Source of the DNA: Centipeda infelix ATCC 43532
Lineage (GTDB): Bacteria > Bacillota > Negativicutes > Selenomonadales > Selenomonadaceae
Assembly (NCBI RefSeq): GCF_000234095.1
Contig: NZ_JH376799.1
Coordinates: forward strand, 1 to 52,557
Direction: 5' to 3'
Length of the DNA stretch: 52,557 nt
Made by a program: the position numbers and the translations under genes. Below, piece by piece: positions 7,101 through 15,647 of the stretch (position 1 is its first letter; every line of letters begins with the position of its first letter). The notes under the pieces were generated by a model. It made no database searches. It had not been told where the DNA came from and saw only the letters and a list, made by a program, of their open reading frames with translations.

Positions 7101-9509
7101 TTATCCAAGTACCCGCCGCGCGATCTCAACCATGCTGCGTGCATCGCCCGCATAATGATCTGCGCCGATCTCCTTTGCGTAGTCCTCCGTCAGCACTGCC
7201 CCGCCGACAATCGTCTCACACGGATGCCCTGCCTCGTGCAGGGCTTCGATGGTCTTTTTCATCGCCGTGACCGTCGTCGTCATCAGTGCCGACAGGCCGA
7301 TCAGTCCGACCTTCTTTTCGATGGCAACCTCCACAACGCGCTGGATGGGCACATCACGACCAAGGTCGATGATCTGGTAGCCATAGTTCTCAAGGACGAC
7401 CTTTACGATATTCTTGCCGATGTCGTGGATATCCCCCTCCACCGTCGCAAGAATGATCTTTCCCTTTGAGACTCCCTGTCCCGCCTCGGCAAGACGCACC
7501 TTGATGAGTTCAAGTCCCGCCGTCGCCGCATTCGCCGCATTGATAAGCTGCGGGAGGAAGATGATTTCCTGCTCGTAGCGGTCGCCCACGATATCAAGTG
7601 CAGGAATGACCTTCTCCTGAATGATGTCCATCGGTGCCATCTCCGTCAGGAGCTTCCGCGTAATGCGCTCAGCATCGTCGGAAAGGCCTCGAATGATGGC
7701 ATCCATCAGCGGATCGACGGCGTCTGCACTCTCTGCTGCGGAAGTCTGCACCGCCCCCGCCGCCTCATCGCCCGTAATGCCGAGCTCTTTGCGGCGACGC
7801 ATCTCTGCCTGCTCGGGGGCAAAACGCTCGATGTAGGCAGCGCAGTCCACATCCTCTCCTGACACAGCACGGAAGGACACAACCGCATCCATAACGCCCT
7901 TTGTATTCGGATTGATGATCGGGAAATCCAGTCCGACGTGCATCGCCTGTATGAGGAAGTTCTCCGTCATGTGCCCGCGTGCGGGCAGACCGAACGAAAT
8001 ATTGCTGACACCGAGCGCACAGTGCAGTCCGAGACGCTCGTGCACCTCGCGCACGGCACGCAGGGTCTCCATCGCCTGAACCTGCTGTGCCGATACAGTG
8101 AGCGTCAGGCAGTCGATGATGATGTCCTCGCGCTCCAGTCCGTACTTCTCCGCCTCCGCCACAATGCGCTCGGCAATATTGACGCGCTGTGCCGCTGTCT
8201 CGGGCAGCCCCTTCTCGTCCATCGCAAGTCCGAGTACCGCCGCCCCGTAGTGCTTTGCGAGCGGGAAGATGGCATCCATGCGCTCGCGCTCACCGCTGAC
8301 CGAGTTGATGATAACACGCCCGTTCGTGACGCGCAGAGCAGCCTCAATCACCTTCGGGTTTGCCGAGTCAATCTGCAGCGGCAGATCGACAACACTCTGC
8401 ACCGCCTTGACAACGTACGGGATGATCTTCTCCTCGTCCACGCCCTGCGCACCGACGTTGATGTCAAGCACCTGTGCACCCGCCTCCTGCTGAGAGATCG
8501 CGAGTTTCTTGATGTAGCCGTAGTCCTCCTCAAGGAGTGCCTGTTGGAGGCGCTTCTTGCCCGTCGGATTGATGCGCTCACCGATGACATTGAGCTTGCC
8601 GTACTCCGCGACGCGCCCCGGCGATGCAACGCCCTTGCGTTTTTTTCGTGCGGGGCGATCTGCCGCCCCCTCCGCAACTGCCGCTGTGAGCGCACGGATA
8701 AAATCGGGGGTCGTGCCGCAGCAGCCGCCCATGATAAGTGCACCGCGCTGCGCAAACACGGTCATCTCACGGCCGAAATCCTCTGCCGTCATCTCGTACG
8801 CACCCGTGCGCGGGTCGGGGAGACCTGCGTTCGGCTTGACGATGATCGGCAGATCCGTCCACTCCATCAGCTCGTCCACAATCGGCACGAGTTCCACGGG
8901 ACCGAGAGAGCAGTTCACGCCGAGTGCGGCGACACCGAGGGCATCGAGCGTGACCGCGACAGACGGGACAGCCGCACCGAGGAAGGTGCGCCCGTTCTGC
9001 TCGAACGTCATCGTCACCCAGATTGGCAGCTTTGTATGTTCCTTCGCTGCGAGCACCGCCGCCTTGACCTCGTAGAGGTCGGTCAGCGTCTCAAAGATGA
9101 CGAGATCCGCCCCCGCCTCCTCGCCTGCAACCACCATCTCACGAAAGAGTTCGTATGCGGCCTCAAACGAGAGTGTTCCAAGCGGTTCGACCAGCTCTCC
9201 GATGGGGCCGATGTCGAGTGCGACACGCACACCGGCAGCCCCTGAATTTTCTGCTGCACGTCGTGCGGTCGCAACGTTTGCGGCGATCACCTCCGCCACC
9301 GTCTTGCCCGTCCCCACGAGCTTGTGCCCGTTTGCGCCGAAGGTGTTGCTGTAGATGACACGGCTGCCCGCCGCAATATAGTTTCGATGAACCTCCTCGA
9401 TCACCTCGGGATGATCCATGCCGAAGAGTTCGGGGCGCTCGCCCGGCGCGAGTCCACGCGCCTGCAGCTCCGTCCCCATCCCCCCGTCCAATATCGTTAT
9501 TTGATTCAT
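7101..9509 (-). CDS. metH: Cobalamin-dependent methionine synthase, without reactivation domain
   Basis: This 802-residue protein has homocysteine-binding (about 1-285, zinc cysteines in GVNC and GGCCGTT), pterin-binding (about 310-570, GERINPTG and the IDSANP block), B12 cap (about 600-680) and B12-binding (about 685-802) modules. EGDIHDIGKN holds the lower-ligand histidine. It transfers methyl from methyl-THF through cobalamin to homocysteine. E. coli MetH is about 1227 residues; the missing C-terminal part is the SAM-dependent activation domain, encoded by the next gene upstream (9721-10401). The ATG at 9509 fits the family start and follows GGGGGA; a longer frame to 9548 is less likely. 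Confidence 0.95.
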   Translation of the reverse strand: MNQITILDGGMGTELQARGLAPGERPELFGMDHPEVIEEVHRNYIAAGSRVIYSNTFGANGHKLVGTGKTVAEVIAANVATARRAAENSGAAGVRVALDIGPIGELVEPLGTLSFEAAYELFREMVVAGEEAGADLVIFETLTDLYEVKAAVLAAKEHTKLPIWVTMTFEQNGRTFLGAAVPSVAVTLDALGVAALGVNCSLGPVELVPIVDELMEWTDLPIIVKPNAGLPDPRTGAYEMTAEDFGREMTVFAQRGALIMGGCCGTTPDFIRALTAAVAEGAADRPARKKRKGVASPGRVAEYGKLNVIGERINPTGKKRLQQALLEEDYGYIKKLAISQQEAGAQVLDINVGAQGVDEEKIIPYVVKAVQSVVDLPLQIDSANPKVIEAALRVTNGRVIINSVSGERERMDAIFPLAKHYGAAVLGLAMDEKGLPETAAQRVNIAERIVAEAEKYGLEREDIIIDCLTLTVSAQQVQAMETLRAVREVHERLGLHCALGVSNISFGLPARGHMTENFLIQAMHVGLDFPIINPNTKGVMDAVVSFRAVSGEDVDCAAYIERFAPEQAEMRRRKELGITGDEAAGAVQTSAAESADAVDPLMDAIIRGLSDDAERITRKLLTEMAPMDIIQEKVIPALDIVGDRYEQEIIFLPQLINAANAATAGLELIKVRLAEAGQGVSKGKIILATVEGDIHDIGKNIVKVVLENYGYQIIDLGRDVPIQRVVEVAIEKKVGLIGLSALMTTTVTAMKKTIEALHEAGHPCETIVGGAVLTEDYAKEIGADHYAGDARSMVEIARRVLG

Positions 9510-9537
9510 TCTATATCCCCCATCACATACGCAGATA

Positions 9538-9713
9538 ATATGAACCATTCCAACGCGAACACTTAGTTACGCAAGCGATCATGTGCTTGTATGCTTAAAT
9601 ACCGGCGGACTTCTTAAACGCGCTGCGCTTGAACGAAAGAACTCCGCCGGGGCATACCACACATTTTACTCGCTTGCTCCACTAGGATTCGCTTTTGGAA
9701 ATGCACATATATT
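9538..9713. repeat. Long imperfect palindrome (MITE-like element) between metH and its activation-domain gene
   Basis: The 175-base gap folds almost end to end. Paired blocks include TTCCAA (9548-9553) with TTGGAA (9695-9700), GCAAGCGA (9571-9578) with TCGCTTGC, ATGTG with CACAT, TATGC with GCATA, and a central CCGGCGGA (9602-9609) with TCCGCCGG (9643-9650). Outer A/T-rich ends also match. No credible gene lies inside. It lies within an operon on the minus strand, so it would be transcribed as a large hairpin. It has the form of a miniature inverted-repeat element or processed RNA hairpin; copies elsewhere cannot be checked here. Confidence 0.7.
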
Positions 9714-9720
9714 GATTGTT

Positions 9721-10401
9721 TTAGGTCTTAGCCCCTTCGCGGCACCTGCGCCCCGCCTTGCGGAACGGACAGGTGCGGAACATCAGGCAGTGCTCGCAGT
9801 CCGGCGGTCGGTGCGGCTGCGGCGTGCGTGCGATCCCCATAATCGCCGTCACCGATTTGCGCGGCACCATGATCGTCGTCGGTGTCAGTGAGACACCGAT
9901 GCGCCGTGTCATATCGAGCAGGGCAAAGATTTTCGGCTGCTCCGCAATCGGCAGATCACCATAGCCGGGGCTGAAACGATCCGTCAGATAGCGGCCCTCT
10001 GCCTCCACGGCGCGGCGCATATCGCTCTCGAAATTGTTGCAGATATTCTCAATCGCCGTACTCGCGCATGCATCCATGATGACGGAATCTGCCGCATTCG
10101 TGACCTCATAGCGCATCATCAGGCGCTCCACACCCGGACCGAGGGTCGCACCAAAGAGCACAACCTCCTCACACGGCTCAAGCATCCGAGGGATGTCATT
10201 TCCTGCAAACCTCACGCCGAGCACAGCCCCATCTTCCAGAGGAGCGTGACGATACGTCAGACGCGGCGTCGCCGCCGCCAATACCTCATCCGTACAGCGC
10301 TTGATCTGCGCTGCGATCTCCTCCGTCAGCTCCTGCCCACGAAAGCCGAGATACTTCAAGATTTCGTTCATATTCAGCGTTGTAAAACGCGGTTCAAACA
10401 T
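9721..10401 (-). CDS. Stand-alone methionine synthase activation-domain protein
   Basis: This 226-residue protein matches the MetH reactivation domain: a helical N-terminus, then RFSPGYGDLPI near 150, the counterpart of the SAM-binding loop in MetH, and SLTPTTIMVPRKS. It would reductively remethylate cob(II)alamin on MetH using SAM. The extreme C-terminus carries a compact cysteine cluster (CEHC, then two more cysteines within about 16 residues) that could hold a metal or Fe-S centre; this is not part of the E. coli domain. The ATG at 10401 follows AGGAGA. It is the first gene of the metH operon. Confidence 0.9.
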   Translation of the reverse strand: MFEPRFTTLNMNEILKYLGFRGQELTEEIAAQIKRCTDEVLAAATPRLTYRHAPLEDGAVLGVRFAGNDIPRMLEPCEEVVLFGATLGPGVERLMMRYEVTNAADSVIMDACASTAIENICNNFESDMRRAVEAEGRYLTDRFSPGYGDLPIAEQPKIFALLDMTRRIGVSLTPTTIMVPRKSVTAIMGIARTPQPHRPPDCEHCLMFRTCPFRKAGRRCREGAKT

Positions 10402-10439
10402 AGCTTCTCCTACTATAGTACAGTACACAAGATTTAGAG

Positions 10440-10468
10440 ATTATAGCACATTCCTCCTCTCCTCACAA
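10440..10468 (-). promoter_or_regulatory. Promoter of the metH operon
   Basis: On the minus strand TTGTGA (10463-10468), a 17-base spacer and TATAAT (10440-10445), extended by TGTGC. It is divergent from the trpD promoter, and the two -10 regions form an 11-bp inverted repeat. No cobalamin or SAM riboswitch pattern is visible in the 40-base leader. Confidence 0.7.
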
Positions 10469-10476
10469 ATATACTT

Positions 10477-10505
10477 TTGTCATGTCATGATATGTGTGCT
10501 ATAAT
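10477..10505 (+). promoter_or_regulatory. Promoter of trpD
   Basis: TTGTCA (10477-10482), 17-base spacer, perfect TATAAT (10500-10505) with an extended TGTGC. It starts transcription about 30 bases before the trpD start, too short a leader for a trp attenuator or T-box. Confidence 0.8.
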
Positions 10506-10542
10506 ACTGCCCTATCTCTTTTCTTTTCAAGGGGGAAATCGA

Positions 10543-11559
10543 ATGATAAAAGAAGCGATCAAAAAGGTCGTAGGAAAGGAAGATCTTACCTACGACGAAG
10601 CATATACGGTCATGAACGAGATCATGTCGGGTGAAACCTCAGCGGTCGAGAACGCAGCCTACCTCGCCGCTCTCTCCACGAAGAGCAGCGGCATGGAGAC
10701 GATTGACGAGATCTCGGGCTCTGCGGCAGCAATGCGCGAGCACGCAGAGTGCGTGGAGCACGATATGGAGGTCATCGACATTGTCGGCACAGGCGGCGAC
10801 CACTCGGGCAGCATCAACGTGTCCACAACCGCCTCGTTTCTCGCAGCGGCGGCGGGGCTCAAAGTCTGCAAGCACGGCAACCGTGCGGCATCCTCGTCCA
10901 GCGGTACAGCGGACTGTCTGGAGGCGCTCGGCGTGAACATCGACCAACCGCCCGCAAAAGTACGTACGGAACTTGATGAAATTGGACTTGCATTTCTCTT
11001 TGCACAGCGCTATCACCAGTCGATGAAGCACGTCGGGGCAATCCGCCGCGAGCTCGGCATCCGCACAGTGTTCAACATCCTAGGTCCGCTTACCAATCCC
11101 GCACGTCCAACCTCCATGCTCCTCGGTGTCTATGGCGAGCACCTCCTGCGCCCACTCGCGCGGGTTCTTCCAAGCCTTGGCGTAAAGCGTGCACTCATCG
11201 TCCACGGGATGGACGGCATGGACGAGATCTCCATCGGTGCGCCGACCCGCGTACGCGAGATTGTAGACGGCACAGAGACGGGCTACGAGATCCGCCCCGA
11301 GGAATTTGGTATCGCGCCCGCGACCAAGGAAGCGATTCGCGGCGGCAGTCCCGACGAGAATGCCGCCGTCACACGCGGCATCCTCAGCGGCGAGATCACA
11401 GACGCACGTGCGGATGTCTGCCTCCTGAACGCGGGGGCCGCCATCTACATCGGTGGTGCTGCTCCCTCCATCGCGGACGGCATTGCAGCGGCACGGCAGA
11501 CCATCACCGACGGCTCGGCACGCCGAACGCTTGAAGATTTCATCCGAATCTCTCAATAA
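10543..11559 (+). CDS. trpD: Anthranilate phosphoribosyltransferase
   Basis: This 338-residue protein has the full set of TrpD motifs: the PRPP-binding GTGGD near 85, the KHGNR and SSSGTAD blocks near 112-125, and the NILGPLTNP block near 175. It joins anthranilate to PRPP in tryptophan synthesis. The ATG at 10543 follows AGGGGGA; longer upstream frames enter the promoter. No other trp gene is nearby. It is followed after 19 bases by a BASS-family transporter, an unusual partner, so the in vivo role may lie outside the standard trp operon. A related phosphoribosyltransferase activity cannot be excluded. Confidence 0.9.
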   Translation: MIKEAIKKVVGKEDLTYDEAYTVMNEIMSGETSAVENAAYLAALSTKSSGMETIDEISGSAAAMREHAECVEHDMEVIDIVGTGGDHSGSINVSTTASFLAAAAGLKVCKHGNRAASSSSGTADCLEALGVNIDQPPAKVRTELDEIGLAFLFAQRYHQSMKHVGAIRRELGIRTVFNILGPLTNPARPTSMLLGVYGEHLLRPLARVLPSLGVKRALIVHGMDGMDEISIGAPTRVREIVDGTETGYEIRPEEFGIAPATKEAIRGGSPDENAAVTRGILSGEITDARADVCLLNAGAAIYIGGAAPSIADGIAAARQTITDGSARRTLEDFIRISQ

Positions 11560-11578
11560 GTGAAAGGAGTTCGCATCT

Positions 11579-12514
11579 ATGCAAGCACTCGAACAACTCA
11601 GCAATTTTGTCTCCCGTTATATGGCATTCTTTGTCATTCTGATCGCGGGCATCTCGCTCTTTCAGCCGTGGACATTCATCTGGACGGTTCCATGGATCAC
11701 GATCCTGCTCGGCATCGTCATGTTCGGTATGGGCATGACGCTTCGTTTCGAGGACTTTAAGCTTGTTCTGCAGCGCCCGCGCGAAGTTCTTATCGGCACA
11801 GTCGCGCAGTTCGGCATCATGCCGCTCCTTGCCTGGGGACTTGCACATGCATTTTCCCTGCCGCCGGAGCTTGCGGCGGGTGTGATCCTCGTCGGCACCT
11901 GCCCCGGCGGCACCTCGTCGAACGTCATGACCTACCTTGCACGCGGCGATGTGGCACTCTCCGTCTCCATGACGATGGCATCGACCATCCTCGCCCCCAT
12001 CATGACCCCGCTCCTCACCCTCTGGTTAGCAGGTCAGTGGATTGACATCCCGGCAGAGAAGATGATGATCTCCATCGCGCAGGTTGTCATCGCGCCGATC
12101 TTCCTTGGCATCCTCATAAACCACTTCTTCGAGCGTCCCGTCCAAAAGGCGGTCAAGATCCTCCCACTCATCTCCGTCATTGCCATCGTCCTCATCGTGG
12201 GCGGCGTTGTCTCGGCAAACGCAGCCCGTATCATCGAGACAGGCGCACTCATCATGGTTGTCGTCATGTGTCACAACCTGCTCGGCTACACACTCGGCTT
12301 TCTCGTTGCAAAGGCACTGCACATGGACATGGCAAAGGTCAAGGCGGTCTCCATCGAGGTGGGTATGCAGAACTCGGGACTTGCGACCTCCCTTGCACTC
12401 CTCCACTTCGGCGCGGCAGCAGCAATCCCCGGCGCACTCTTCAGCGTCTGGCACAACATCTCTGGCTCACTTGCCGCAAACTACCTATCCAGTCGTATGA
12501 AAAAAACCACCTGA
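11579..12514 (+). CDS. Bile acid:sodium symporter (BASS) family transporter
   Basis: This 311-residue protein has about nine or ten membrane helices and the BASS signatures: GMGMTL near 56, the GTCPGGTSSNVMTYLA crossover segment near 110, and EVGMQNSGLA near 260. Bacterial members move organic anions with sodium, including 2-keto acids and pantoate-type compounds as well as bile acids. The substrate is not readable here. An AAGGAG site precedes the ATG by 9 bases. Pairing with trpD hints at an aromatic or carboxylate substrate, which is inference only. A strong terminator follows. Confidence 0.88.
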   Translation: MQALEQLSNFVSRYMAFFVILIAGISLFQPWTFIWTVPWITILLGIVMFGMGMTLRFEDFKLVLQRPREVLIGTVAQFGIMPLLAWGLAHAFSLPPELAAGVILVGTCPGGTSSNVMTYLARGDVALSVSMTMASTILAPIMTPLLTLWLAGQWIDIPAEKMMISIAQVVIAPIFLGILINHFFERPVQKAVKILPLISVIAIVLIVGGVVSANAARIIETGALIMVVVMCHNLLGYTLGFLVAKALHMDMAKVKAVSIEVGMQNSGLATSLALLHFGAAAAIPGALFSVWHNISGSLAANYLSSRMKKTT

Positions 12515-12527
12515 TACTATTTTTCAT

Positions 12528-12570
12528 CAAAAAACCTCCAAAATCTTTTAGGACTTTTGGAGGTTTTTTG
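12528..12570 (+). terminator. Intrinsic terminator of trpD-BASS operon
   Basis: A perfect 16-bp stem (12528-12543 with 12555-12570) with core ACCTCC/GGAGGT, an 11-base loop and six T within the descending arm. Confidence 0.92.
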
Positions 12571-12834
12571 ATTTATATCGAAATTAACCCCAAAAGAAGC
12601 GTCCTCGATCCTCCCCCCTTTCTATACGTCCAGTTTACCTCTCTGTTCAAACGAAAAACAGACGCGATCTACGAACTACATTTTACTAGCAGTTCCTTTA
12701 TTATTTTAGTTGATATTCACTTATTAGAATTTATTTTGTGCTTCATTATAATTCATTAAAGGAGTTTATCCTTTCATATCGAATTCTTTTACGTAAGGAT
12801 ATTTGCAGGAATGGCAGAGAAAGGAGTTTATGCT
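12571..12834 (+). other. A/T-rich leader region of the chemoreceptor gene
   Basis: This stretch has no credible gene. It holds a candidate promoter (12724-12752) and a small hairpin AAAGGA/TCCTTT at about 12758-12774. The 12-mer AAAGGAGTTTAT occurs twice, at about 12758 inside that hairpin and at about 12820 as the real ribosome-binding site. The first half (12571-12720) shows nothing I can name. Confidence 0.4.
12724..12752 (+). promoter_or_regulatory. Putative chemoreceptor promoter
   Basis: TTAGAA (12724-12729), 17-base spacer, TATAAT (12747-12752), about 82 bases before the start. It is a sigma-A type; I could not make a convincing sigma-28 flagellar promoter. Confidence 0.5.
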
Positions 12835-14796
12835 ATGAAGTTACGGTCAAAGATGCTCCTATGGATTGGAGGACCGTTCATCGTAATATTTATTGCGATG
12901 GCAGCATTCTCTTACTGGGAAGCAAGCAAAATGATCGAATCGGCGACACAGCGCGAGATGGAAGCACTCGCAAAATATCATGCGGAGGAGATCAACAGTC
13001 TTGTACAGGAGCAGTGCGGCATTCTGGAGGGACTGGGACAGGTGTGGTCGACAGAACTGCCGTCCAATGAGAGTTTTATCTCTGCTGCGAGAGATTTTGG
13101 TGCTCGCACCGATATTGACGGCATATACATGGGCTTCCCCGACCGTGATTTCCTCTACGGGCACGAAAAGGTTGTGCCGAGAGATGAGTTTGACGCAACC
13201 TCACGCCCATGGTACAGAATTGCGAAGGAGAACAACGGTGTACAGATCTCAGAAGTATTCATCAACAAATTTCATCAAAAGAAGGTTTTCGCCCTAAGCC
13301 GTGCACTTCATCCGAGCGACGGAACAGAAGCGATTCTTGGAATGGATGTCCCCTTTTCCAGTGTAGAGAAAAAAGTGGCTGCATTCAAAATTCGGGAAAC
13401 TGGCGCAGCCTTTCTGCTCGATGACAAGGGACGCTTTATCTACCACTCTGCTCTGACGATGGAGAACAACGTGCACGAGCAGGGCGATGAAGCGGCAAAA
13501 CGTTTTCTCTCGAAGGAGCCGCTCTTCTTTACTTCCAGTTATCAGGACGTCGACTATTTCTACGCCGTTCACCCCGTCGGCAATACAGGCTGGTCACTCG
13601 TCCTCTTCGTACCGAAAGCAGAGGTTCTGGCAGACGTGAATGTCCTCAAATGGACAATGATTGCGGGACTCCTCCTCTCCCTCGTCCTCCTCTCCGGCCT
13701 GCTCTATGCAATCGCTCGTTCGATCGCAAGTCCACTCGAGAATATGGCGGGAGCAGCGGCCGAGGTCGCAAAAGGAAATCTTGGTATTGTGCCGCCCGAG
13801 ATGAATCGTGAGGACGAGATCGGACAGCTGCACAACGCCTTCCTTGCGATGGTCAAGGGATTGCGCGATCTCATTCAGAGTGCGGCGCAGACAGCAGAGC
13901 AGCTTGCCGCCGCTTCCGAAGAGCTGACCGCCTCTGCCGATCAGTCGGCACAGGGGGCACAGCACGCGGCCGAGGCAATCGTGAAGATCACGGGCAGCAC
14001 CGTCGAGCAGCGCGAAGTCGTCGATGAGTCCTTCCAAACGGTGGATCGAATCACACAAGCCATCAATGAGATCGCGAATGAAATCACAGATGTCTCTGCA
14101 GCGACACAGCGTGCACAGGCAGCTACCGTCGAGGGCCAACAGGGACTTGGCATTGCCGTGAAGGGCATGAATGTCCTCAATCAGAGTGCACAGAATGTCG
14201 GTGATGCAGTGACAGCTCTCTATGAGAGTTCCAAGCGCATCTCTGAGATCGTCGAAATGATTACGGAGATCGCAGGACAGACAAATCTCCTCGCCCTCAA
14301 CGCCGCTATCGAGGCGGCACGCGCGGGCGAACAGGGGCGCGGCTTCGCTGTGGTCGCCGAGGAAGTCCGAAAACTCGCCGAACAGTCCGAAAATGCTGCA
14401 CAGGAGATCACAGAGCTCATCACAGAGAATGCGAACCGTATTGAGAGCACGTTCAAGGTCATGCAGGAGCAGAAGGAACGGGTCGGTGAGGGCGTCACAC
14501 AGGTCAATCAGGCGGGCGAACAGTTCGACCGCATTGCAGACGTCGTCAAAGAACTCTCGCATAAGGTTGACACGATTCTGAAGAGCACCGAGGGCATCAA
14601 GGCGGGAAGTGAGCAGATGTTCAACTCGGTCGAGTCGGTACAAACAGTATCAAATGCCGTGAGTTCCGAGGCAGAGAACGTCTCCGCCGTCTCCGAACAG
14701 CAAGCAGCTTCCATGCAGGAGATTGCAGCTGCGAGCCAGACACTCGCGCAGCTTGCTCAGGATCTGCAAAGACTTGTAGAACGCTTTCAACTCTGA
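12835..14796 (+). CDS. Methyl-accepting chemotaxis protein with periplasmic Cache-type sensor
   Basis: This 653-residue receptor has TM1 (about 9-28), a periplasmic region of about 235 residues resembling a double Cache ligand-binding domain, TM2 (about 275-297), a HAMP linker, and a long cytoplasmic coiled coil. The conserved signalling tip lies near residues 475-515 ([21 protein letters not shown]). The C-terminus lacks a CheR-tethering pentapeptide. The ligand is unknown; Cache domains often bind amino acids or small carboxylates. The ATG at 12835 has AAGGAG 8 bases upstream; the ATG at 12811 does not. It is transcribed alone and implies motility or chemotaxis genes elsewhere. Confidence 0.95.
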   Translation: MKLRSKMLLWIGGPFIVIFIAMAAFSYWEASKMIESATQREMEALAKYHAEEINSLVQEQCGILEGLGQVWSTELPSNESFISAARDFGARTDIDGIYMGFPDRDFLYGHEKVVPRDEFDATSRPWYRIAKENNGVQISEVFINKFHQKKVFALSRALHPSDGTEAILGMDVPFSSVEKKVAAFKIRETGAAFLLDDKGRFIYHSALTMENNVHEQGDEAAKRFLSKEPLFFTSSYQDVDYFYAVHPVGNTGWSLVLFVPKAEVLADVNVLKWTMIAGLLLSLVLLSGLLYAIARSIASPLENMAGAAAEVAKGNLGIVPPEMNREDEIGQLHNAFLAMVKGLRDLIQSAAQTAEQLAAASEELTASADQSAQGAQHAAEAIVKITGSTVEQREVVDESFQTVDRITQAINEIANEITDVSAATQRAQAATVEGQQGLGIAVKGMNVLNQSAQNVGDAVTALYESSKRISEIVEMITEIAGQTNLLALNAAIEAARAGEQGRGFAVVAEEVRKLAEQSENAAQEITELITENANRIESTFKVMQEQKERVGEGVTQVNQAGEQFDRIADVVKELSHKVDTILKSTEGIKAGSEQMFNSVESVQTVSNAVSSEAENVSAVSEQQAASMQEIAAASQTLAQLAQDLQRLVERFQL

Positions 14797-14820
14797 GAAT
14801 TTCTATAAACAAGCACACAA

Positions 14821-14847
14821 AAGGGGCTGCCTCATGGGCAGCCCCTT
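14821..14847. terminator. Bidirectional terminator between chemoreceptor and frdB
   Basis: An 11-bp GC-rich stem, AAGGGGCTGCC (14821-14831) with GGCAGCCCCTT (14837-14847). The T-tract is better for the convergent minus-strand frdB transcript (TTTTGTGTG) than for the plus strand. Confidence 0.8.
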
Positions 14848-14879
14848 CGTTATGCTTCGATTTCGTGCGTGGAAGCAAA

Positions 14880-15632
14880 TTAGTGATTGAACATATTGCG
14901 CAGTGCCTGCTTGTTGACCTCGCGATTGAGCTGTGCAAGATGCTGCGTGAGCTTGATGCTCTTCGGGCAGACACGCTCACAGTTCTGGCTGTTGCCGCAG
15001 CTCGTGATGCCGCCCTTTTCCATCAGCGCGTTGAGACGCTTCGGAGCGTCGAACTTTCCGAGCGGATGGAGGTTAAAGAGAAGCGTCTGTGCTGTCGGTG
15101 CAGGACCGATAAAGTCGGACTGCGGACCAACATTCGGGCACGCCTCAAGGCAGCAGCCGCACGTCATGCAGTGTGAGAGCTCATAGCATGTCTCCGCCGT
15201 GTACGGGTTCTGGATGGGAGCATCTTTGACCCCCCATGTGCCATCCACCTCGACCCAGCCATGGATGCGCTTGAGGCTCTCAAACATGACCGAGCGGTCG
15301 ATGAGGAGGTCGCGGATCACGGGGAACGTACGCGCCGGCTGCACGCGGATCGGCTGCGTGAGGTTGTCAATCAGCGCACAGCATGCCTGCTGTGCACGGC
15401 CGTTAATGACCATCATGCACGCGCCGCAGACCTTCTCGAGGCAGTTGCACTCCCAGACCGGAGGAGGTACACGCTTGCCGTCCACCGTCACGGGGTTTTT
15501 CTGGATCTCCATGAGGGATGCAACGACGTTAAGACCGGGACGATAGTCAACCTCGAACTCCTGCGTATAGGGGTTCTCGTTCGGTCCATCCTGACGCTCG
15601 ATGATAAAACGAACTTTTTTCTGTTCTGCCAT
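14880..15632 (-). CDS. frdB: Fumarate reductase / succinate dehydrogenase iron-sulfur subunit
   Basis: This 250-residue protein carries the three expected cysteine sets: a plant-type [2Fe-2S] group near residues 62-84 (CNCLEKVCGAC, then CC), CMTCGCCLEACP near 154-165 and CGNSQNCERVCPK near 212-224 for the [4Fe-4S] and [3Fe-4S] clusters. It passes electrons between the flavoprotein and the quinone site of the cytochrome b subunit. It is the last gene of fumA-fumB-C-A-B, with a GGGAGG site before the ATG and 15 bases after the flavoprotein. In this fumarase context it most likely works as a menaquinol:fumarate reductase. Confidence 0.95.
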   Translation of the reverse strand: MAEQKKVRFIIERQDGPNENPYTQEFEVDYRPGLNVVASLMEIQKNPVTVDGKRVPPPVWECNCLEKVCGACMMVINGRAQQACCALIDNLTQPIRVQPARTFPVIRDLLIDRSVMFESLKRIHGWVEVDGTWGVKDAPIQNPYTAETCYELSHCMTCGCCLEACPNVGPQSDFIGPAPTAQTLLFNLHPLGKFDAPKRLNALMEKGGITSCGNSQNCERVCPKSIKLTQHLAQLNREVNKQALRNMFNH

Positions 15633-15647
15633 GACTTCTATCCTCCC

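Noticed and set aside
7938-9245. A 435-codon plus-strand reading frame
   Set aside because: Lies wholly antisense to metH, which has all expected motifs; the translation is Arg/His-rich shadow sequence with no ribosome-binding site.
9510-9720. Cobalamin or SAM riboswitch upstream of metH
   Set aside because: The region folds as a palindrome but lacks the B12 box and the SAM-aptamer conserved blocks; it lies inside the operon, not at its head.
9583-9891. A 102-codon plus-strand frame across the palindromic element
   Set aside because: Its sequence is palindrome plus antisense to the MetH activation-domain gene; no ribosome-binding site.
12515-12834. Sigma-28 promoter for the chemoreceptor
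   Set aside because: TAAA followed by a GCCGATAA-like box could not be matched; only a sigma-A type promoter fits.
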